A stretch of 60,787 nt of DNA from Clostridia bacterium (GCA_017536285.1 JAFXHP010000009.1:1-60787), one strand, 5' to 3'. Shown: positions 33,809-43,078, numbered from the stretch's first letter. Translations and numbers: made by a program. Notes: generated by a model not told the origin, from the letters alone.

Positions 33809-34682
33809 ATCCAGATATTATACGAAGACGGCACTTATGAGTATCGTAAATAACCGTCTTATGTCAGTATCCTCTATACTTACGATAGGTTGCTGTCTTT
33901 TCCTTTTCAGCGTATTTCTGCTTTTTACAGTAAATGTTAATTACATAAGCGAGCAGATTAAGTCTCAGTGTGAAATTCAGGCATTTATTGATATAGAGAT
34001 TGATGGAGAAGAGGCTTATGAAATTGCTGAACAGGTAAGGTTGGTTCCTAACGTCAAATCGACAGTTTATGAGACCAAGGCCGAAGCTTACGACAATTAT
34101 TCAGATAGGCTCGGCGGAAATTCGGTTGCACTGGAAGGACTTAAAGGGGAGGACTTTTTAAGGAACAGCGTTAAAATAACTCTTGCAGATCTTACCCTTG
34201 CTCAGGTCACAGCTGATAAGGTTGCAAAGATAGAAGGCGTTGCCGAGGTAATAAACCATCAGGATGTTGTGGACGGAGTTGTCAAGGCTACTTCTTACAT
34301 ACAGTCGGCAAGCTTTATCATAATGCTTATTCTTATGGTGGTTTCGCTCTTTATTATATCCAACACCATAAAACTTTCGGTTGCTGCACGAGCAAATGAA
34401 ATTCATATTATGAAGTTTGTGGGAGCAACTAACTGGTTTATACGTTGGCCTTTTATCATTGAAGGTGTATTAATCGGTATAATCGGAAGTTTATTGGCCC
34501 TCGGGGTAATTTATTTGGGATATATTCCTTTATATAATTCGGTAACAGATGCAGTTCCGCTGGTTAAGCTTTGCTCTCCCGCATCCACGGTTGGCCTGGT
34601 TATACCTCTTGTAATTGCGTTCGGTTGCATTATGGGAGCACTTGCAAGTACCGTATCTACAACAAGACACCTTAAGGTATGA
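33801..34682 (+). CDS. ftsX: Cell division membrane protein FtsX
   Basis: The 293-residue protein starts at ATG 33801, overlapping the ftsE stop. It has four membrane segments: one N-terminal (SVSSILTIGCCLFLFSVFLLF), a large extracellular loop of about 120 residues, then three C-terminal helices including IIMLILMVVSLFIISNTIKL and the conserved HIMKFVGATNWFIRWPFIIEG. This is the FtsX plan. The extracellular loop would bind the M23/coiled-coil protein encoded 13 bases downstream. Confidence 0.95.
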   Translation: MNKSRYYTKTALMSIVNNRLMSVSSILTIGCCLFLFSVFLLFTVNVNYISEQIKSQCEIQAFIDIEIDGEEAYEIAEQVRLVPNVKSTVYETKAEAYDNYSDRLGGNSVALEGLKGEDFLRNSVKITLADLTLAQVTADKVAKIEGVAEVINHQDVVDGVVKATSYIQSASFIIMLILMVVSLFIISNTIKLSVAARANEIHIMKFVGATNWFIRWPFIIEGVLIGIIGSLLALGVIYLGYIPLYNSVTDAVPLVKLCSPASTVGLVIPLVIAFGCIMGALASTVSTTRHLKV

Positions 34683-34695
34683 TGGAGGAGACGGT

Positions 34696-35883
34696 ATGAA
34701 GAAAAGAAAAATATTCATGTCTGCTACCGCCTTTATTATTGCACTGATTTTTGTTATAAGTTTTATAGCATCGGCTTTTCCTTCCAATGGAGCGACACTT
34801 AAAGAACAGCTTACTGCAGCACAGAATCAGAGAAAAGAATCTGAGCAGGAGCTTGCAAATGTTCAGTCGCAAAAGAAATCGGCCGAAGAGGACAAGGTTA
34901 AGATACAAAACGAAATAGACACGTTGTCGGGGCAGATTTCTGCTGTGGAAGCAGAAATTTCTTCAACCAATGAAAAGTTGGCTAAGAAGGAAAAGGAGCT
35001 TGAAGAAGCGGAAATCGCATGCGAAAATCAGTTCACCTCTTTTAAGACAAGGGCAAGAATAATGTATGAAAACGGCCCTTCAACTTATATTGAAATTCTT
35101 TTCAGTTCCGGCAGTTTTTCGGAGTTCTTTTCAAATCTGCAGATTATAAAAAGTCTTCTTGAATATGACAATAAGATTCTTGATGAGCGGAAGGCCGCAA
35201 GAGAAAAGATTGCTTTACAAAAGGCAGAGGTGGAAAAACTGAAGGCCGAACAGGAGACAAGGCGTAACACACTTAATGAGATGAAGTCAACTCTTAATAC
35301 GAAAAAGCAGACGAAGACTGAAATTATTACACAGCTTGCAAGCCAGGAGGCAACACTGCAAGCAGCGATAGATAACCAAAAAGCAGAGGAAACAAGAATT
35401 CAGGGACTTATTGCCGCTGCATTGGAAGAACAGCGTCGTAAGGAAGCGGCTGCGACCACAACTACCACCACTGTTATTACAACAGGAGGTACAGGAACAA
35501 TGACATGGCCCTGTCCTTCTACCAAGCGTGTTACCAGTGAGTTCGGAAATCGTTCTCAGCCTGTAGCCGGTGCATCCACAAACCATAAGGGAATAGATAT
35601 TGCCGGAGGAATGGGAGCAGATATAGTTGCTGCGGATTCAGGAACAGTGCTTTTCTCGGGAAACAGTTCTTCCTATGGAAAATATATCGTAATAAGCCAC
35701 GGAAACGGAATAACTACTCTTTATGCACATTGCAGTGAGCTTTTATCAAAAGCCGGAGCAACGGTTACTAAGGGACAGGTTATTGCGAAGGTGGGCTCCA
35801 CAGGAGTTTCCAATGGTCCTCATCTTCATTTTGAAGTTTCGGTTAACGGTGTAAGACAAGATCCCAGAAATTATGTGAATTAA
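34696..35883 (+). CDS. Secreted coiled-coil M23 peptidase, FtsEX-activated murein hydrolase (EnvC/PcsB-like)
   Basis: The 395-residue protein has an N-terminal export helix (residues about 8-27) and a long Glu/Lys-rich coiled coil (about 30-250) broken by a conserved RARIMYENGPSTYIEILFSSGSF segment. A Thr-rich linker and a LytM/M23 domain follow. Zinc ligands are visible in NHKGIDIAG (His, Asp) and GPHLHFEVSVNG (His-x-His). The domain order matches EnvC/CwlO-type hydrolases controlled by FtsEX, and ftsEX lies immediately upstream. GGAGGAG precedes ATG 34696. The intact zinc site suggests an active endopeptidase rather than a pure activator. Confidence 0.93.
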   Translation: MKKRKIFMSATAFIIALIFVISFIASAFPSNGATLKEQLTAAQNQRKESEQELANVQSQKKSAEEDKVKIQNEIDTLSGQISAVEAEISSTNEKLAKKEKELEEAEIACENQFTSFKTRARIMYENGPSTYIEILFSSGSFSEFFSNLQIIKSLLEYDNKILDERKAAREKIALQKAEVEKLKAEQETRRNTLNEMKSTLNTKKQTKTEIITQLASQEATLQAAIDNQKAEETRIQGLIAAALEEQRRKEAAATTTTTTVITTGGTGTMTWPCPSTKRVTSEFGNRSQPVAGASTNHKGIDIAGGMGADIVAADSGTVLFSGNSSSYGKYIVISHGNGITTLYAHCSELLSKAGATVTKGQVIAKVGSTGVSNGPHLHFEVSVNGVRQDPRNYVN

Positions 35884-35885
35884 TA

Positions 35886-35914
35886 AAAAGCTGTGCGCAT
35901 AGCGCACAGCTTTT
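35886..35914 (+). terminator. Intrinsic terminator or attenuator after the M23 gene
   Basis: AAAAGCTGTGCGC pairs perfectly with GCGCACAGCTTTT across a three-base loop, but the T run is only four. It may allow read-through into the S41 protease gene. Confidence 0.8.
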
Positions 35915-35938
35915 GACTATAAAAGGAGGACATCATTC

Positions 35939-37057
35939 GTGAAGAAAACACTGAAATTTATTTTATATGCGGTAGTGATAATTCTGGCACTAACGGCGGC
36001 GTTTTCATTGGGTAGATTTGTAGGAAGATATTCAGGGAAAATGGGAACGGTGGAAAAACTGATTGAATATTTTTATCCGCTGGAATATGATAAAGAGTAT
36101 ATAGAAGATACGGCGGCAAAGTTCATGGTTATGGCTTTGGAAGATCCGTATTCTGAGTATATGACGAAAGAAGAAACCGATATCTTCCTGGAAAGCATTT
36201 CGGGAGAATATAAAGGTATCGGAATAACCATGCTATATGACGAAGAATCGGGGAAAATAGCAGTAACGGACGTGGAGGAAGGCGGTCCGGCCCATGTTGC
36301 AGGGGTGAAAGTCGGCGATATACTTTTGGAAGTTGACGGAATTGAAATTAATTATGAAAACTATGACAGGGTATATTACTATATAAAAGGGCTTTCCGAA
36401 GAGGCTCCGGATGACGACACCGAAATGAAGCTTACGGTTAGCCGGGAAAACACGGAACTTGAGTTTATGCTTAAGCGTACAATGCTTTTATATGAGTCTG
36501 TAACGTCTGAAGAAAATGATGGGATTTTATATATAAAGCTTACGGAATTTTCCGAAAATTCGGCTTTGAAATTCGAAGAGGAGCTTTCAAAATATGAGAA
36601 TATAAAGGGGATAATTCTTGATTTGAACGATAATGGCGGAGGAGACATTGATTCTCTTATACAAATAGCGGAACTTCTTTTGCCTGAAGGATTGCTTCTT
36701 GAAACCGAGAGTGCAAGCGGCGACAAGAAAGAATATAAAATATCCGACGACGAGTATTACGATGCACCTTTGGCAGTACTGGTTAATGAGAATACCGCAA
36801 GTGCATCGGAGGTTTTATCGGCAGCCATTAAAGAAAGAGGACGAGGAATACTTGTGGGAGAAACAACCTACGGTAAGGGCCTTGTTCAGGGAATATTCCC
36901 CCTTGGAGACGGAAGTGCTTTAAGACTTACGATAGAAAAGTATTATACGGCAGGCGGAAATTATATTAACGAAAAAGGAATAGAGCCTGATATTAAAGCA
37001 CAGGGCGAAGAACAGCTGGAAAAAGCAAGAGAATATATTAAAGAAAACGTGGAATAA
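35939..37057 (+). CDS. S41 family C-terminal processing peptidase (CtpA-like)
   Basis: The 372-residue protein starts with GTG 11 bases after AAAGGAGG. A membrane-anchor helix (residues about 5-27) is followed by an N-terminal helical region with YIEDTAAKFMVMALEDPYSEYM. A PDZ domain (about 85-165, GGPAHVAGVKVGDILLEVDG) and an S41 catalytic domain come next. The Ser is in NTASASEVLSAAI and the Lys in TYGKGLVQGIFPL, with GGGDIDSLIQIA before them. Proteases of this type trim or degrade cell-wall hydrolases and other exported proteins. Its place after ftsEX and the M23 gene suggests that hydrolase as a substrate, by inference. Confidence 0.94.
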   Translation: MKKTLKFILYAVVIILALTAAFSLGRFVGRYSGKMGTVEKLIEYFYPLEYDKEYIEDTAAKFMVMALEDPYSEYMTKEETDIFLESISGEYKGIGITMLYDEESGKIAVTDVEEGGPAHVAGVKVGDILLEVDGIEINYENYDRVYYYIKGLSEEAPDDDTEMKLTVSRENTELEFMLKRTMLLYESVTSEENDGILYIKLTEFSENSALKFEEELSKYENIKGIILDLNDNGGGDIDSLIQIAELLLPEGLLLETESASGDKKEYKISDDEYYDAPLAVLVNENTASASEVLSAAIKERGRGILVGETTYGKGLVQGIFPLGDGSALRLTIEKYYTAGGNYINEKGIEPDIKAQGEEQLEKAREYIKENVE

Positions 37058-37059
37058 TA

Positions 37060-37093
37060 AAAGAAGCTTTCAGGATTTCCTGAAAGCTTCTTT
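37060..37093. terminator. Bidirectional terminator between the S41 gene and murC
   Basis: AGAAGCTTTCAGGA pairs with TCCTGAAAGCTTCT over a minimal loop, with A and T flanks. It is shared by convergent genes. Confidence 0.92.
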
Positions 37094-37094
37094 G

Positions 37095-38465
37095 TCATTT
37101 TTTCAATTCATTAAGAATATCTTCTCCGATTTTGAATACATCGCCTGCACCCACGGTCATTATTATGTCATGGGGGGCTGCCTCAGCAAGGACATGTTTT
37201 TTTGCATCTTCAAAATCCTTTGCTAAATAAGAACCTTTGATTTTACCTGCGAGCATTTCCGATGAAACGATACCTGTATCTTTTTCTCTTGCGGCATATA
37301 TTGGAAGAAGGGTAAGGTTGTCACACAAGGAAAGTACAGAAACAAAATCATCAAATAAAGTTATGGTTCTTGTATAGGTATGAGGCTGGAAAATTATGTG
37401 TTTATTTCCAGGCATCTTTGACAGAGCATCCAGCGTTGCACGTATTTCTGTGGGATGGTGTGCATAATCGTCATAAACCCGGATATCCTTTTCCGTTCCT
37501 TTGAGTTCAAAACGCCTCTTTGCACCCTTGAAGGCTGATAGACCTTTTGATATTTTATCAGGAGAAATTCCGGATATATATGCTGCTGCATAAGCACAAA
37601 GTGCATTGCTGACATGGTGAAGGCCCGGGACGGAAAGCTTTACGTCGGAGAGAAAACCTTCTTTTTCGGAATAAACCGAAAAGCTGTATGCACCAAAGCT
37701 GTCACAAGTAACATTTTCAGCATAAAAGTCAGCCTTGTTTATTCTTGAGGTTGTAATAACATTGTTCATTCCCTTTACAGTATCTACGGTGTTTTCGTCA
37801 TCTGCGTTTATCACAACAGCACGGCCTGCAAGATGAGCAAAATCACGGAAGGCATCCTTTATGTCGTCCAAATCCTTGTAGTAGTCCAGGTGATCGGCTT
37901 CAATATCAAGAATAATTGCGATTTCCGGATGAAAGTCCAGAAAGCTTCTGTGATATTCGCAGGCTTCGGAAATAAGAAAATCGTTTCCGCCAATGTGCAT
38001 GTTTCCTTCAAGTATTGATAAATCTCCACCAATCAAAACCGTGGGGTCCACATCTGCTCCCATATAAATGTGTGCAAGCATTCCCGTAGTGCTGGTTTTG
38101 CCGTGTGTTCCCGATACATCAATGGGGCAGGAATACATGGTTTCGATTTCACCGAGCAGTGTGCTTCGTTCCATGCAGAGAATATTGTTGCTTTCTGCAT
38201 AGCTACGTTCAGGATTATCCGGCTTTATTGCGGCAGAATAGATAACCGCATCGGCATTAACTGTGTTCTTTGCATCGTGACCTTCGAAAATTGTCGCACC
38301 TTGATTTTTAAGTCGTTCGGTATATATGTTTTTACCTGAGTCGCTTCCCGTTACCTTATAACCTCTTGACATAAGGATTGAGGCAAGTGCACTCATGGAA
38401 ACTCCTCCGATGCCTATGAAGTGCACTGTTCCGCCTTTTTTTATATCGCTAAGCTTATTATACAA
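37095..38465 (-). CDS. murC: UDP-N-acetylmuramate--L-alanine ligase
   Basis: The 456-residue Mur ligase adds L-Ala to UDP-MurNAc using ATP. Motifs are HFIGIGGVSMSALA (UDP-binding), SGTHGKTSTTGM (ATP P-loop), EACEYHRSFLDFHP and YDDYAHHPTEI. It starts with TTG (38465), a few bases after AAAGGA and GGA. The sequence MYNKLSDIKKG is the normal MurC opening and there is no ATG alternative upstream. The TTG start may lower translation. It is transcribed alone, divergent from spoVG. Confidence 0.96.
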   Translation of the reverse strand: MYNKLSDIKKGGTVHFIGIGGVSMSALASILMSRGYKVTGSDSGKNIYTERLKNQGATIFEGHDAKNTVNADAVIYSAAIKPDNPERSYAESNNILCMERSTLLGEIETMYSCPIDVSGTHGKTSTTGMLAHIYMGADVDPTVLIGGDLSILEGNMHIGGNDFLISEACEYHRSFLDFHPEIAIILDIEADHLDYYKDLDDIKDAFRDFAHLAGRAVVINADDENTVDTVKGMNNVITTSRINKADFYAENVTCDSFGAYSFSVYSEKEGFLSDVKLSVPGLHHVSNALCAYAAAYISGISPDKISKGLSAFKGAKRRFELKGTEKDIRVYDDYAHHPTEIRATLDALSKMPGNKHIIFQPHTYTRTITLFDDFVSVLSLCDNLTLLPIYAAREKDTGIVSSEMLAGKIKGSYLAKDFEDAKKHVLAEAAPHDIIMTVGAGDVFKIGEDILNELKK

Positions 38466-38509
38466 AAAAATCCGTCCTTTCCGTAAGGAAATTTACAAGT
38501 CTTTACTAT

Positions 38510-38537
38510 AGTATACCACGAATTTTAATTATATCAA
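38510..38537 (-). promoter_or_regulatory. Candidate promoter of murC
   Basis: On the minus strand: TTGATA (38537-38532), 16 bases, TATACT (38515-38510), 45 bases upstream of the TTG start codon. A small hairpin TTTCC-GTAA-GGAAA lies in the leader. Confidence 0.6.
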
Positions 38538-38621
38538 GTGTTTTGTTGGAATATAGATGTGCATTTTGCATATTTTTTTTACAATATTATAGTCAAAATG
38601 ACAAAAAAACTAAAAGGTGTA

Positions 38622-38650
38622 TTGACAATTTTATATAATAGTGATAAAAT
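38622..38650 (+). promoter_or_regulatory. Promoter of spoVG
   Basis: TTGACA (38622-38627), 17 bases, TAAAAT (38645-38650). This is a vegetative sigma-A pattern; no sigma-H-type pair was found nearby. Confidence 0.8.
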
Positions 38651-38663
38651 CAAAATTAAAGAA

Positions 38664-38693
38664 CGGTATGATGCCGGATAATAGGCAATACCG
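38664..38693 (+). promoter_or_regulatory. Leader hairpin of spoVG
   Basis: CGGTAT (38664-38669) pairs with ATACCG (38688-38693), and inside it TGCC pairs with GGCA. The stem lies in the 5' untranslated region just before the ribosome site and could protect or regulate the mRNA. Confidence 0.5.
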
Positions 38694-38716
38694 AAGGAAA
38701 GGTGGATTCAGACATT

Positions 38717-38995
38717 ATGAAGATTACCGACATTAGAATTAGAAAAACAAGTACAGAAGGAAAGATGAGGGCAGTTGTTTCAGTTACATTTGATGACGCA
38801 TTTGTTGTACACGATATAAAAATCATTGACGGTAATGAAAAAATGTTTGTTGCTATGCCTTCGAGAAAAACACCCACAGGGGAGTTTAAGGACATAGTTC
38901 ATCCCATCACAACAGAGGCAAGAGAAGAACTTCATAAGGCTATTATTGAAAGATATGAAGAATATCTTAAAGAGGCGCCGGCTGAGGAAGAATAA
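38717..38995 (+). CDS. spoVG: Septation regulator SpoVG
   Basis: The 92-residue protein starts at ATG 38717, giving [17 protein letters not shown], the normal SpoVG N terminus; a GTG at 38702 would add five unmatched residues. It contains [11 protein letters not shown] and [17 protein letters not shown], the conserved core. SpoVG is a small nucleic-acid-binding regulator acting on septation, sporulation and surface functions. The order spoVG ... pth-mfd is as in Bacillus, though glmU and prs, usually in between, are missing. Confidence 0.96.
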   Translation: MKITDIRIRKTSTEGKMRAVVSVTFDDAFVVHDIKIIDGNEKMFVAMPSRKTPTGEFKDIVHPITTEAREELHKAIIERYEEYLKEAPAEEE

Positions 38996-39005
38996 TAGAA
39001 AATAT

Positions 39006-39032
39006 GGCAAGCCAAAAAAGGTTTGCCTTTTT
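39006..39032 (+). terminator. Intrinsic terminator after spoVG
   Basis: GGCAAGCC and GGTTTGCC pair (one G-U) around an A6 loop, followed by T5. Confidence 0.85.
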
Positions 39033-39051
39033 CTTTTCTATAGTGTATAAT
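39023..39051 (+). promoter_or_regulatory. Candidate promoter of pth-mfd
   Basis: TTGCCT (39023-39028), 17 bases, TATAAT (39046-39051). The -35 box lies in the right arm of the spoVG terminator. A second TATAAT follows at 39057. Downstream, GCCGGAGG (39073-39080) pairs with CCTTCGGC (39089-39096) to form a leader hairpin. Confidence 0.5.
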
Positions 39052-39125
39052 ATATGTATAATATATATGATAGCCGGAGGAGTTTACGCCTTCGGCCTAA
39101 AGCCATGTAAAAAGGAATGATTTTT

Positions 39126-39695
39126 ATGTATCTTATAGCAGGATTGGGAAATCCCGGGAAGGACTATGTAAACACCAGACATAATGTGGGATTTGAAGCA
39201 ATAAGTGTGCTTTCGTCCTTCTATGATATTCCGCTGAAAAAAATAAAACATAAAGCCTGCTTCGGCGAAGGGAAAATTGCAGGCGAACAGGTTATTTTGG
39301 CACAGCCGCAAACCTATATGAATAACAGCGGGGAATCCATCAGAGAGATTATGGATTATTATAAAATACCTGTATCTAATCTGGTTGTGATATTTGATGA
39401 GGCGGCTCTTCCGGCGGGGAAAATAAGAATAAAGCCTTCCGGCAGTGCAGGTGGCCATAATGGAATGAAATCGATTATTTATCATCTGGGAAGCGATTCG
39501 TTTTACAGAGTACGTCTTGGAATCGGAGCAGCAAAGGGAGATTTGGCGGATCATGTGCTTGGCAGATTTTCCAAAGAAGAAACAGAGACCATGATTGATG
39601 CGGTTAAGAAAATCCCGGATATAATAAATCTTATACTGAAAGGTAAGCCCGAAGAGGCAATGAATCTCTATAACCGGACAGAGGGTGGAAAATAA
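39126..39695 (+). CDS. pth: Peptidyl-tRNA hydrolase
   Basis: The 189-residue enzyme frees tRNA from prematurely released peptidyl-tRNA. The start at 39126 lies nine bases after AAAAAGGA and gives MYLIAGLGNPGKDYVNTRHN, with the catalytic His in RHNVGF. QPQTYMNNSGES, VVIFDEAALPAGKIRIK and GSAGGHNGMKSI are also conserved. In most family members the third motif reads DDxxLP; here Glu-Ala replaces Asp-(Leu/Met) after the first Asp. The mfd start codon follows the pth stop directly. Confidence 0.95.
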   Translation: MYLIAGLGNPGKDYVNTRHNVGFEAISVLSSFYDIPLKKIKHKACFGEGKIAGEQVILAQPQTYMNNSGESIREIMDYYKIPVSNLVVIFDEAALPAGKIRIKPSGSAGGHNGMKSIIYHLGSDSFYRVRLGIGAAKGDLADHVLGRFSKEETETMIDAVKKIPDIINLILKGKPEEAMNLYNRTEGGK

Positions 39696-42600
39696 ATGTC
39701 GGTATTTGATAAGATTCTTACTGAATCCGAAGAATACAACAAAATACTTAAGGCTGTAAATAGCGGTGGAGCACCTGTTCATGTCACCGGTGTGACAGAG
39801 GCGGAAAAGGCTCACCTTTTATACAGCCTTTTTTGTCATACGGGAAAGAAGATATTTATTCTTACAGCTAATGACCGTTCGGCGAAAAAACTGGAAAGTG
39901 ATATTAAACCGTTTATATATAATACTGTTCACTTAAAGGAAAAAGAACTTTCACTGCGCAAGGTTGACGCTATGGGGCATGATGCTCTTTTCGAAAGATT
40001 GAAAAGCCTTTACATGGCAAATGATTCATCTTTAGTAATAGCATCGGTAAATTCCCTTTTGCAGCCTGTAACTCCGAAGGATGCCTTTGATGCAGGGACT
40101 CTTACCTTCGCAGCGGGGGATGAATATGACCTCCCTGAGCTTTGTAAAAAACTTTCTGAAATAGGATATGCAAGGTGCGATACAGTAGAGACGAAAGGCA
40201 ATTTTGCCTTAAGGGGTGGAATACTGGACATATTCTCTCCTGATTCCGATTATCCGGTAAGAATGGAATTTTTCGGGGATGAAATTGATACGATAAGATA
40301 TTTTGATCCCGAAAGTCAGCTCTCCACGGAAAGGACAGACAGCGTAAAGGTTATTCCTGCGGATGAGATTGAAGAAACAGGCTCTGTATTAAGCTATATT
40401 CCGGAGGATTGGCTTTTCTGTTTTGATGAACCGCTTAGAATAAGCGAGCAGGCAAAGGCAATAAAAGAAGAAGTGTCTGAACGTGTGAAAACACTCATGG
40501 AAAATGACATGCTGAAAGAGGTTAAAGATAAATATATCAATGACTATTCTGCTCTTATGGCTGAAATATCGAAAAGGCAGATTGTGTCTCTTGCGGCAAT
40601 TTCCCTTGCAACTCCTGATTTCAGACCGAAGGAGCTTTTAAGCCTTACCGTAAAATCCATGCAACCATATAACGGTAATACCGAAATGCTTACTGAAGAT
40701 ATACTCTATTACAAAGAGAAAAAATTCCGCATTATCGTTATGGCGGGAAGCAAGGAGAGAATAAAGGCAATTTCCGAAGTGCTTTTTGAAAAAGGAATAA
40801 GCACTTCGACTGACGAGGATACACTTCCGGAACGTGGGGTTGTGCTTCTTCTGCACGGAAGTTTTTCCGGCGGATATGAGTATCCGCTAATAAACACGGT
40901 GGTTATTAGCGACAGACAGATGCTTTCTTTTGAAAAGAAGAAATATAAAAGAAAGCTTTATAATGCGTCGGACCTTATATCCTATACGGAACTTTCAGTG
41001 GGCGATTATGTTGTTCATGAAACTCATGGTATCGGAAAGTTTATGGGGATGCAGAAAATCAACGCTGCCGGAAGCATAAAAGAATATCTTAAAATAGCTT
41101 ACCACGGAGAAGACGTTCTGTATGTTCCTGCGACACAGCTTGATATGCTCCATAAATATAAAAGTTCTCTCGCTGAAACCGACGGAGAGAAAAAAAGCGT
41201 AAAGCTTAATCGCCTCGGAGGAACTGAATGGAGCAAAACCAAGTCAAATGTAAAGAAAAATGTATTTGAGCTGGCGGAAAAGCTGGTAAAGCTTTATGCG
41301 GAGCGAAGTGCTCTAAAAGGCCACAGTTTTCCTGCAGATGATAACTGGCAAAGAGAATTTGAAGAAGAATTTATTTATGAGGAAACGGAAGATCAGAAGC
41401 GTTCAATAGCAGAAATGAAGGACGATATGGAATCCGACAAATGCATGGACAGATTACTGTTGGGTGATGTGGGATTCGGAAAAACAGAGGTTGCCATGCG
41501 CGGAGCCTTCAAATGCGTTTGCGATAATAAGCAGGTGGCCTACCTTGTTCCTACAACGGTTTTGGCGGCACAGCAATATGCCAATTTCGTGGAACGTATG
41601 AAAAATTATCCCATTACTGTTGAAATGCTCAGCCGATTCAAAAATAAAAGAGCACAGGACGATATAATTCGCCGCACAAAAAGAGGCGAGGTTGATATTC
41701 TAATCGGTACACACAGGATTTTGTCGAAGGACGTAGAATTCAAAGATCTTGGCCTTCTGATAATTGATGAAGAACAACGCTTTGGAGTAGGACATAAGGA
41801 AAGCATCAAGGAACTTAAGAAAAATATTGATGTTTTGTCTCTTTCTGCAACTCCCATTCCCAGAAGTTTGAATATGGCGATGATAGGAATAAGAGATATG
41901 AGCATTTTGTCGATGCCGCCTGAGGACAGACTGCCTGTTCAGACCTTTGCCATGGAATATAATGAGTCGGTAGTCAATGAGGCTATTGAAAGAGAACTTT
42001 CAAGATCAGGCCAGGTGTACTATCTGTTTAACAGGATTACGGGAATATACAAGGTGGCGGAAAGAATAAAACAAAGCTTTCCGGATGCAAATATCGCCGT
42101 GGGACACGGACAGATGAATGAAAGAGAACTTGAAGACATAATGATGAAAATGGTGGAGGGAGAAATAGATATTCTTGTATGTACCACCATTATAGAAACA
42201 GGACTTGATATTCCTAATGTAAACACAATAATAATCGAAGATGCTGACAGAATCGGACTTTCACAGCTTTATCAGCTCAGAGGAAGAGTCGGACGTTCGA
42301 GTCGTCTTGCATATGCATATCTCACTTACAGAAAAGATAAGGTACTGAGTGAAATAGCGGAAAAAAGGCTTAAGGCGATAAGGGAGTTTACAGAATTCGG
42401 CTCCGGCTTCAGGATAGCTATGAGAGACTTGGAGCTACGAGGTGCGGGCAATATTCTCGGCCCTGAACAGTCAGGATTTATGATGAGTGTCGGTTATGAG
42501 GTTTATTGCAATCTTTTGACAGAAGCGGTAGCATCTGCTAGAGGCGAAGCTGTTCCTGAAAAGGAAGAGTGCCTTGTGGATCTTGATATATCGGCATACA

Positions 42601-43013
42601 TTCCCGAAAGCTATGTTTCAGACGGCAATACAAGAATTCAGATGTACAAAAAGATTGCGGGAATTTTAGACCTTTCAGACAGCTATCTTGTTGAAGAAGA
42701 ACTTGAAGACCGCTTCGGAGACATTCCAAGGGAAACAAAAATGCTTATTGACGTGGCGATGATCCGTTCCGAAGCAAGAAAAATGGGAATAAGCGAAATA
42801 GGTAAGAAAAACGAAAGAATTCTTATATATCCGTCAGAAAGATTCAAAGATATTCCCGGAACAATTGCAAGCCTAAACGGAGTTTTCAGAGGCAAAGTTA
42901 TGTTTGCGTCAACAGGAAGACCGTGCATTTATGTGAGGTGCGGAGAGCTTAATGCTGAAAACACCCTGGAGTTTGTTAAAAAAGTATTACAAAACTTGAA
43001 ATGCGGCGAATAA
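39696..43013 (+). CDS. mfd: Transcription-repair coupling factor Mfd
   Basis: The 1105-residue protein removes stalled RNA polymerase at DNA damage and recruits UvrA. Domains in order: UvrB-like N-terminal region (ALRGGILDIFSPDSDYPVRMEFFGDEID), the RNA-polymerase-interacting CarD-like domain (about 425-500, LSVGDYVVHETHGIGKFMGM), and RecG-like helicase motifs. The latter include Walker A GDVGFGKTEVAMR, LIIDEEQRFGVGHKE, SATPIPRSL and QLRGRVGRSS. A C-terminal regulatory domain (about 960-1105) closes the protein. Length is slightly short but complete. The gene begins at the first base after the pth stop. Confidence 0.97.
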   Translation: MSVFDKILTESEEYNKILKAVNSGGAPVHVTGVTEAEKAHLLYSLFCHTGKKIFILTANDRSAKKLESDIKPFIYNTVHLKEKELSLRKVDAMGHDALFERLKSLYMANDSSLVIASVNSLLQPVTPKDAFDAGTLTFAAGDEYDLPELCKKLSEIGYARCDTVETKGNFALRGGILDIFSPDSDYPVRMEFFGDEIDTIRYFDPESQLSTERTDSVKVIPADEIEETGSVLSYIPEDWLFCFDEPLRISEQAKAIKEEVSERVKTLMENDMLKEVKDKYINDYSALMAEISKRQIVSLAAISLATPDFRPKELLSLTVKSMQPYNGNTEMLTEDILYYKEKKFRIIVMAGSKERIKAISEVLFEKGISTSTDEDTLPERGVVLLLHGSFSGGYEYPLINTVVISDRQMLSFEKKKYKRKLYNASDLISYTELSVGDYVVHETHGIGKFMGMQKINAAGSIKEYLKIAYHGEDVLYVPATQLDMLHKYKSSLAETDGEKKSVKLNRLGGTEWSKTKSNVKKNVFELAEKLVKLYAERSALKGHSFPADDNWQREFEEEFIYEETEDQKRSIAEMKDDMESDKCMDRLLLGDVGFGKTEVAMRGAFKCVCDNKQVAYLVPTTVLAAQQYANFVERMKNYPITVEMLSRFKNKRAQDDIIRRTKRGEVDILIGTHRILSKDVEFKDLGLLIIDEEQRFGVGHKESIKELKKNIDVLSLSATPIPRSLNMAMIGIRDMSILSMPPEDRLPVQTFAMEYNESVVNEAIERELSRSGQVYYLFNRITGIYKVAERIKQSFPDANIAVGHGQMNERELEDIMMKMVEGEIDILVCTTIIETGLDIPNVNTIIIEDADRIGLSQLYQLRGRVGRSSRLAYAYLTYRKDKVLSEIAEKRLKAIREFTEFGSGFRIAMRDLELRGAGNILGPEQSGFMMSVGYEVYCNLLTEAVASARGEAVPEKEECLVDLDISAYIPESYVSDGNTRIQMYKKIAGILDLSDSYLVEEELEDRFGDIPRETKMLIDVAMIRSEARKMGISEIGKKNERILIYPSERFKDIPGTIASLNGVFRGKVMFASTGRPCIYVRCGELNAENTLEFVKKVLQNLKCGE

Positions 43014-43024
43014 TATAGTATAAT
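42996..43024 (+). promoter_or_regulatory. Promoter of the PrsA-like lipoprotein gene
   Basis: TTGAAA (42996-43001), 17 bases, TATAAT (43019-43024). The -35 box lies in the last codons of mfd. Confidence 0.75.
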
Positions 43025-43078
43025 GTTATATTAGCAAAGAATATATAAAACATGAAAAACAGAAAGGGTTGTATCAAA

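Noticed and set aside
38551..38716. Sigma-H promoter for spoVG, as in Bacillus
   Set aside because: I looked for an AGGAwWW / GAAT pair at proper spacing and saw none; the sigma-A-like pair is much better.
39084..39815. A 243-codon minus-strand open frame across pth and the start of mfd
   Set aside because: It is antisense to two well-matched genes, has no ribosome site and its translation is rich in Cys, His and Tyr with no family resemblance, as expected for a shadow frame.
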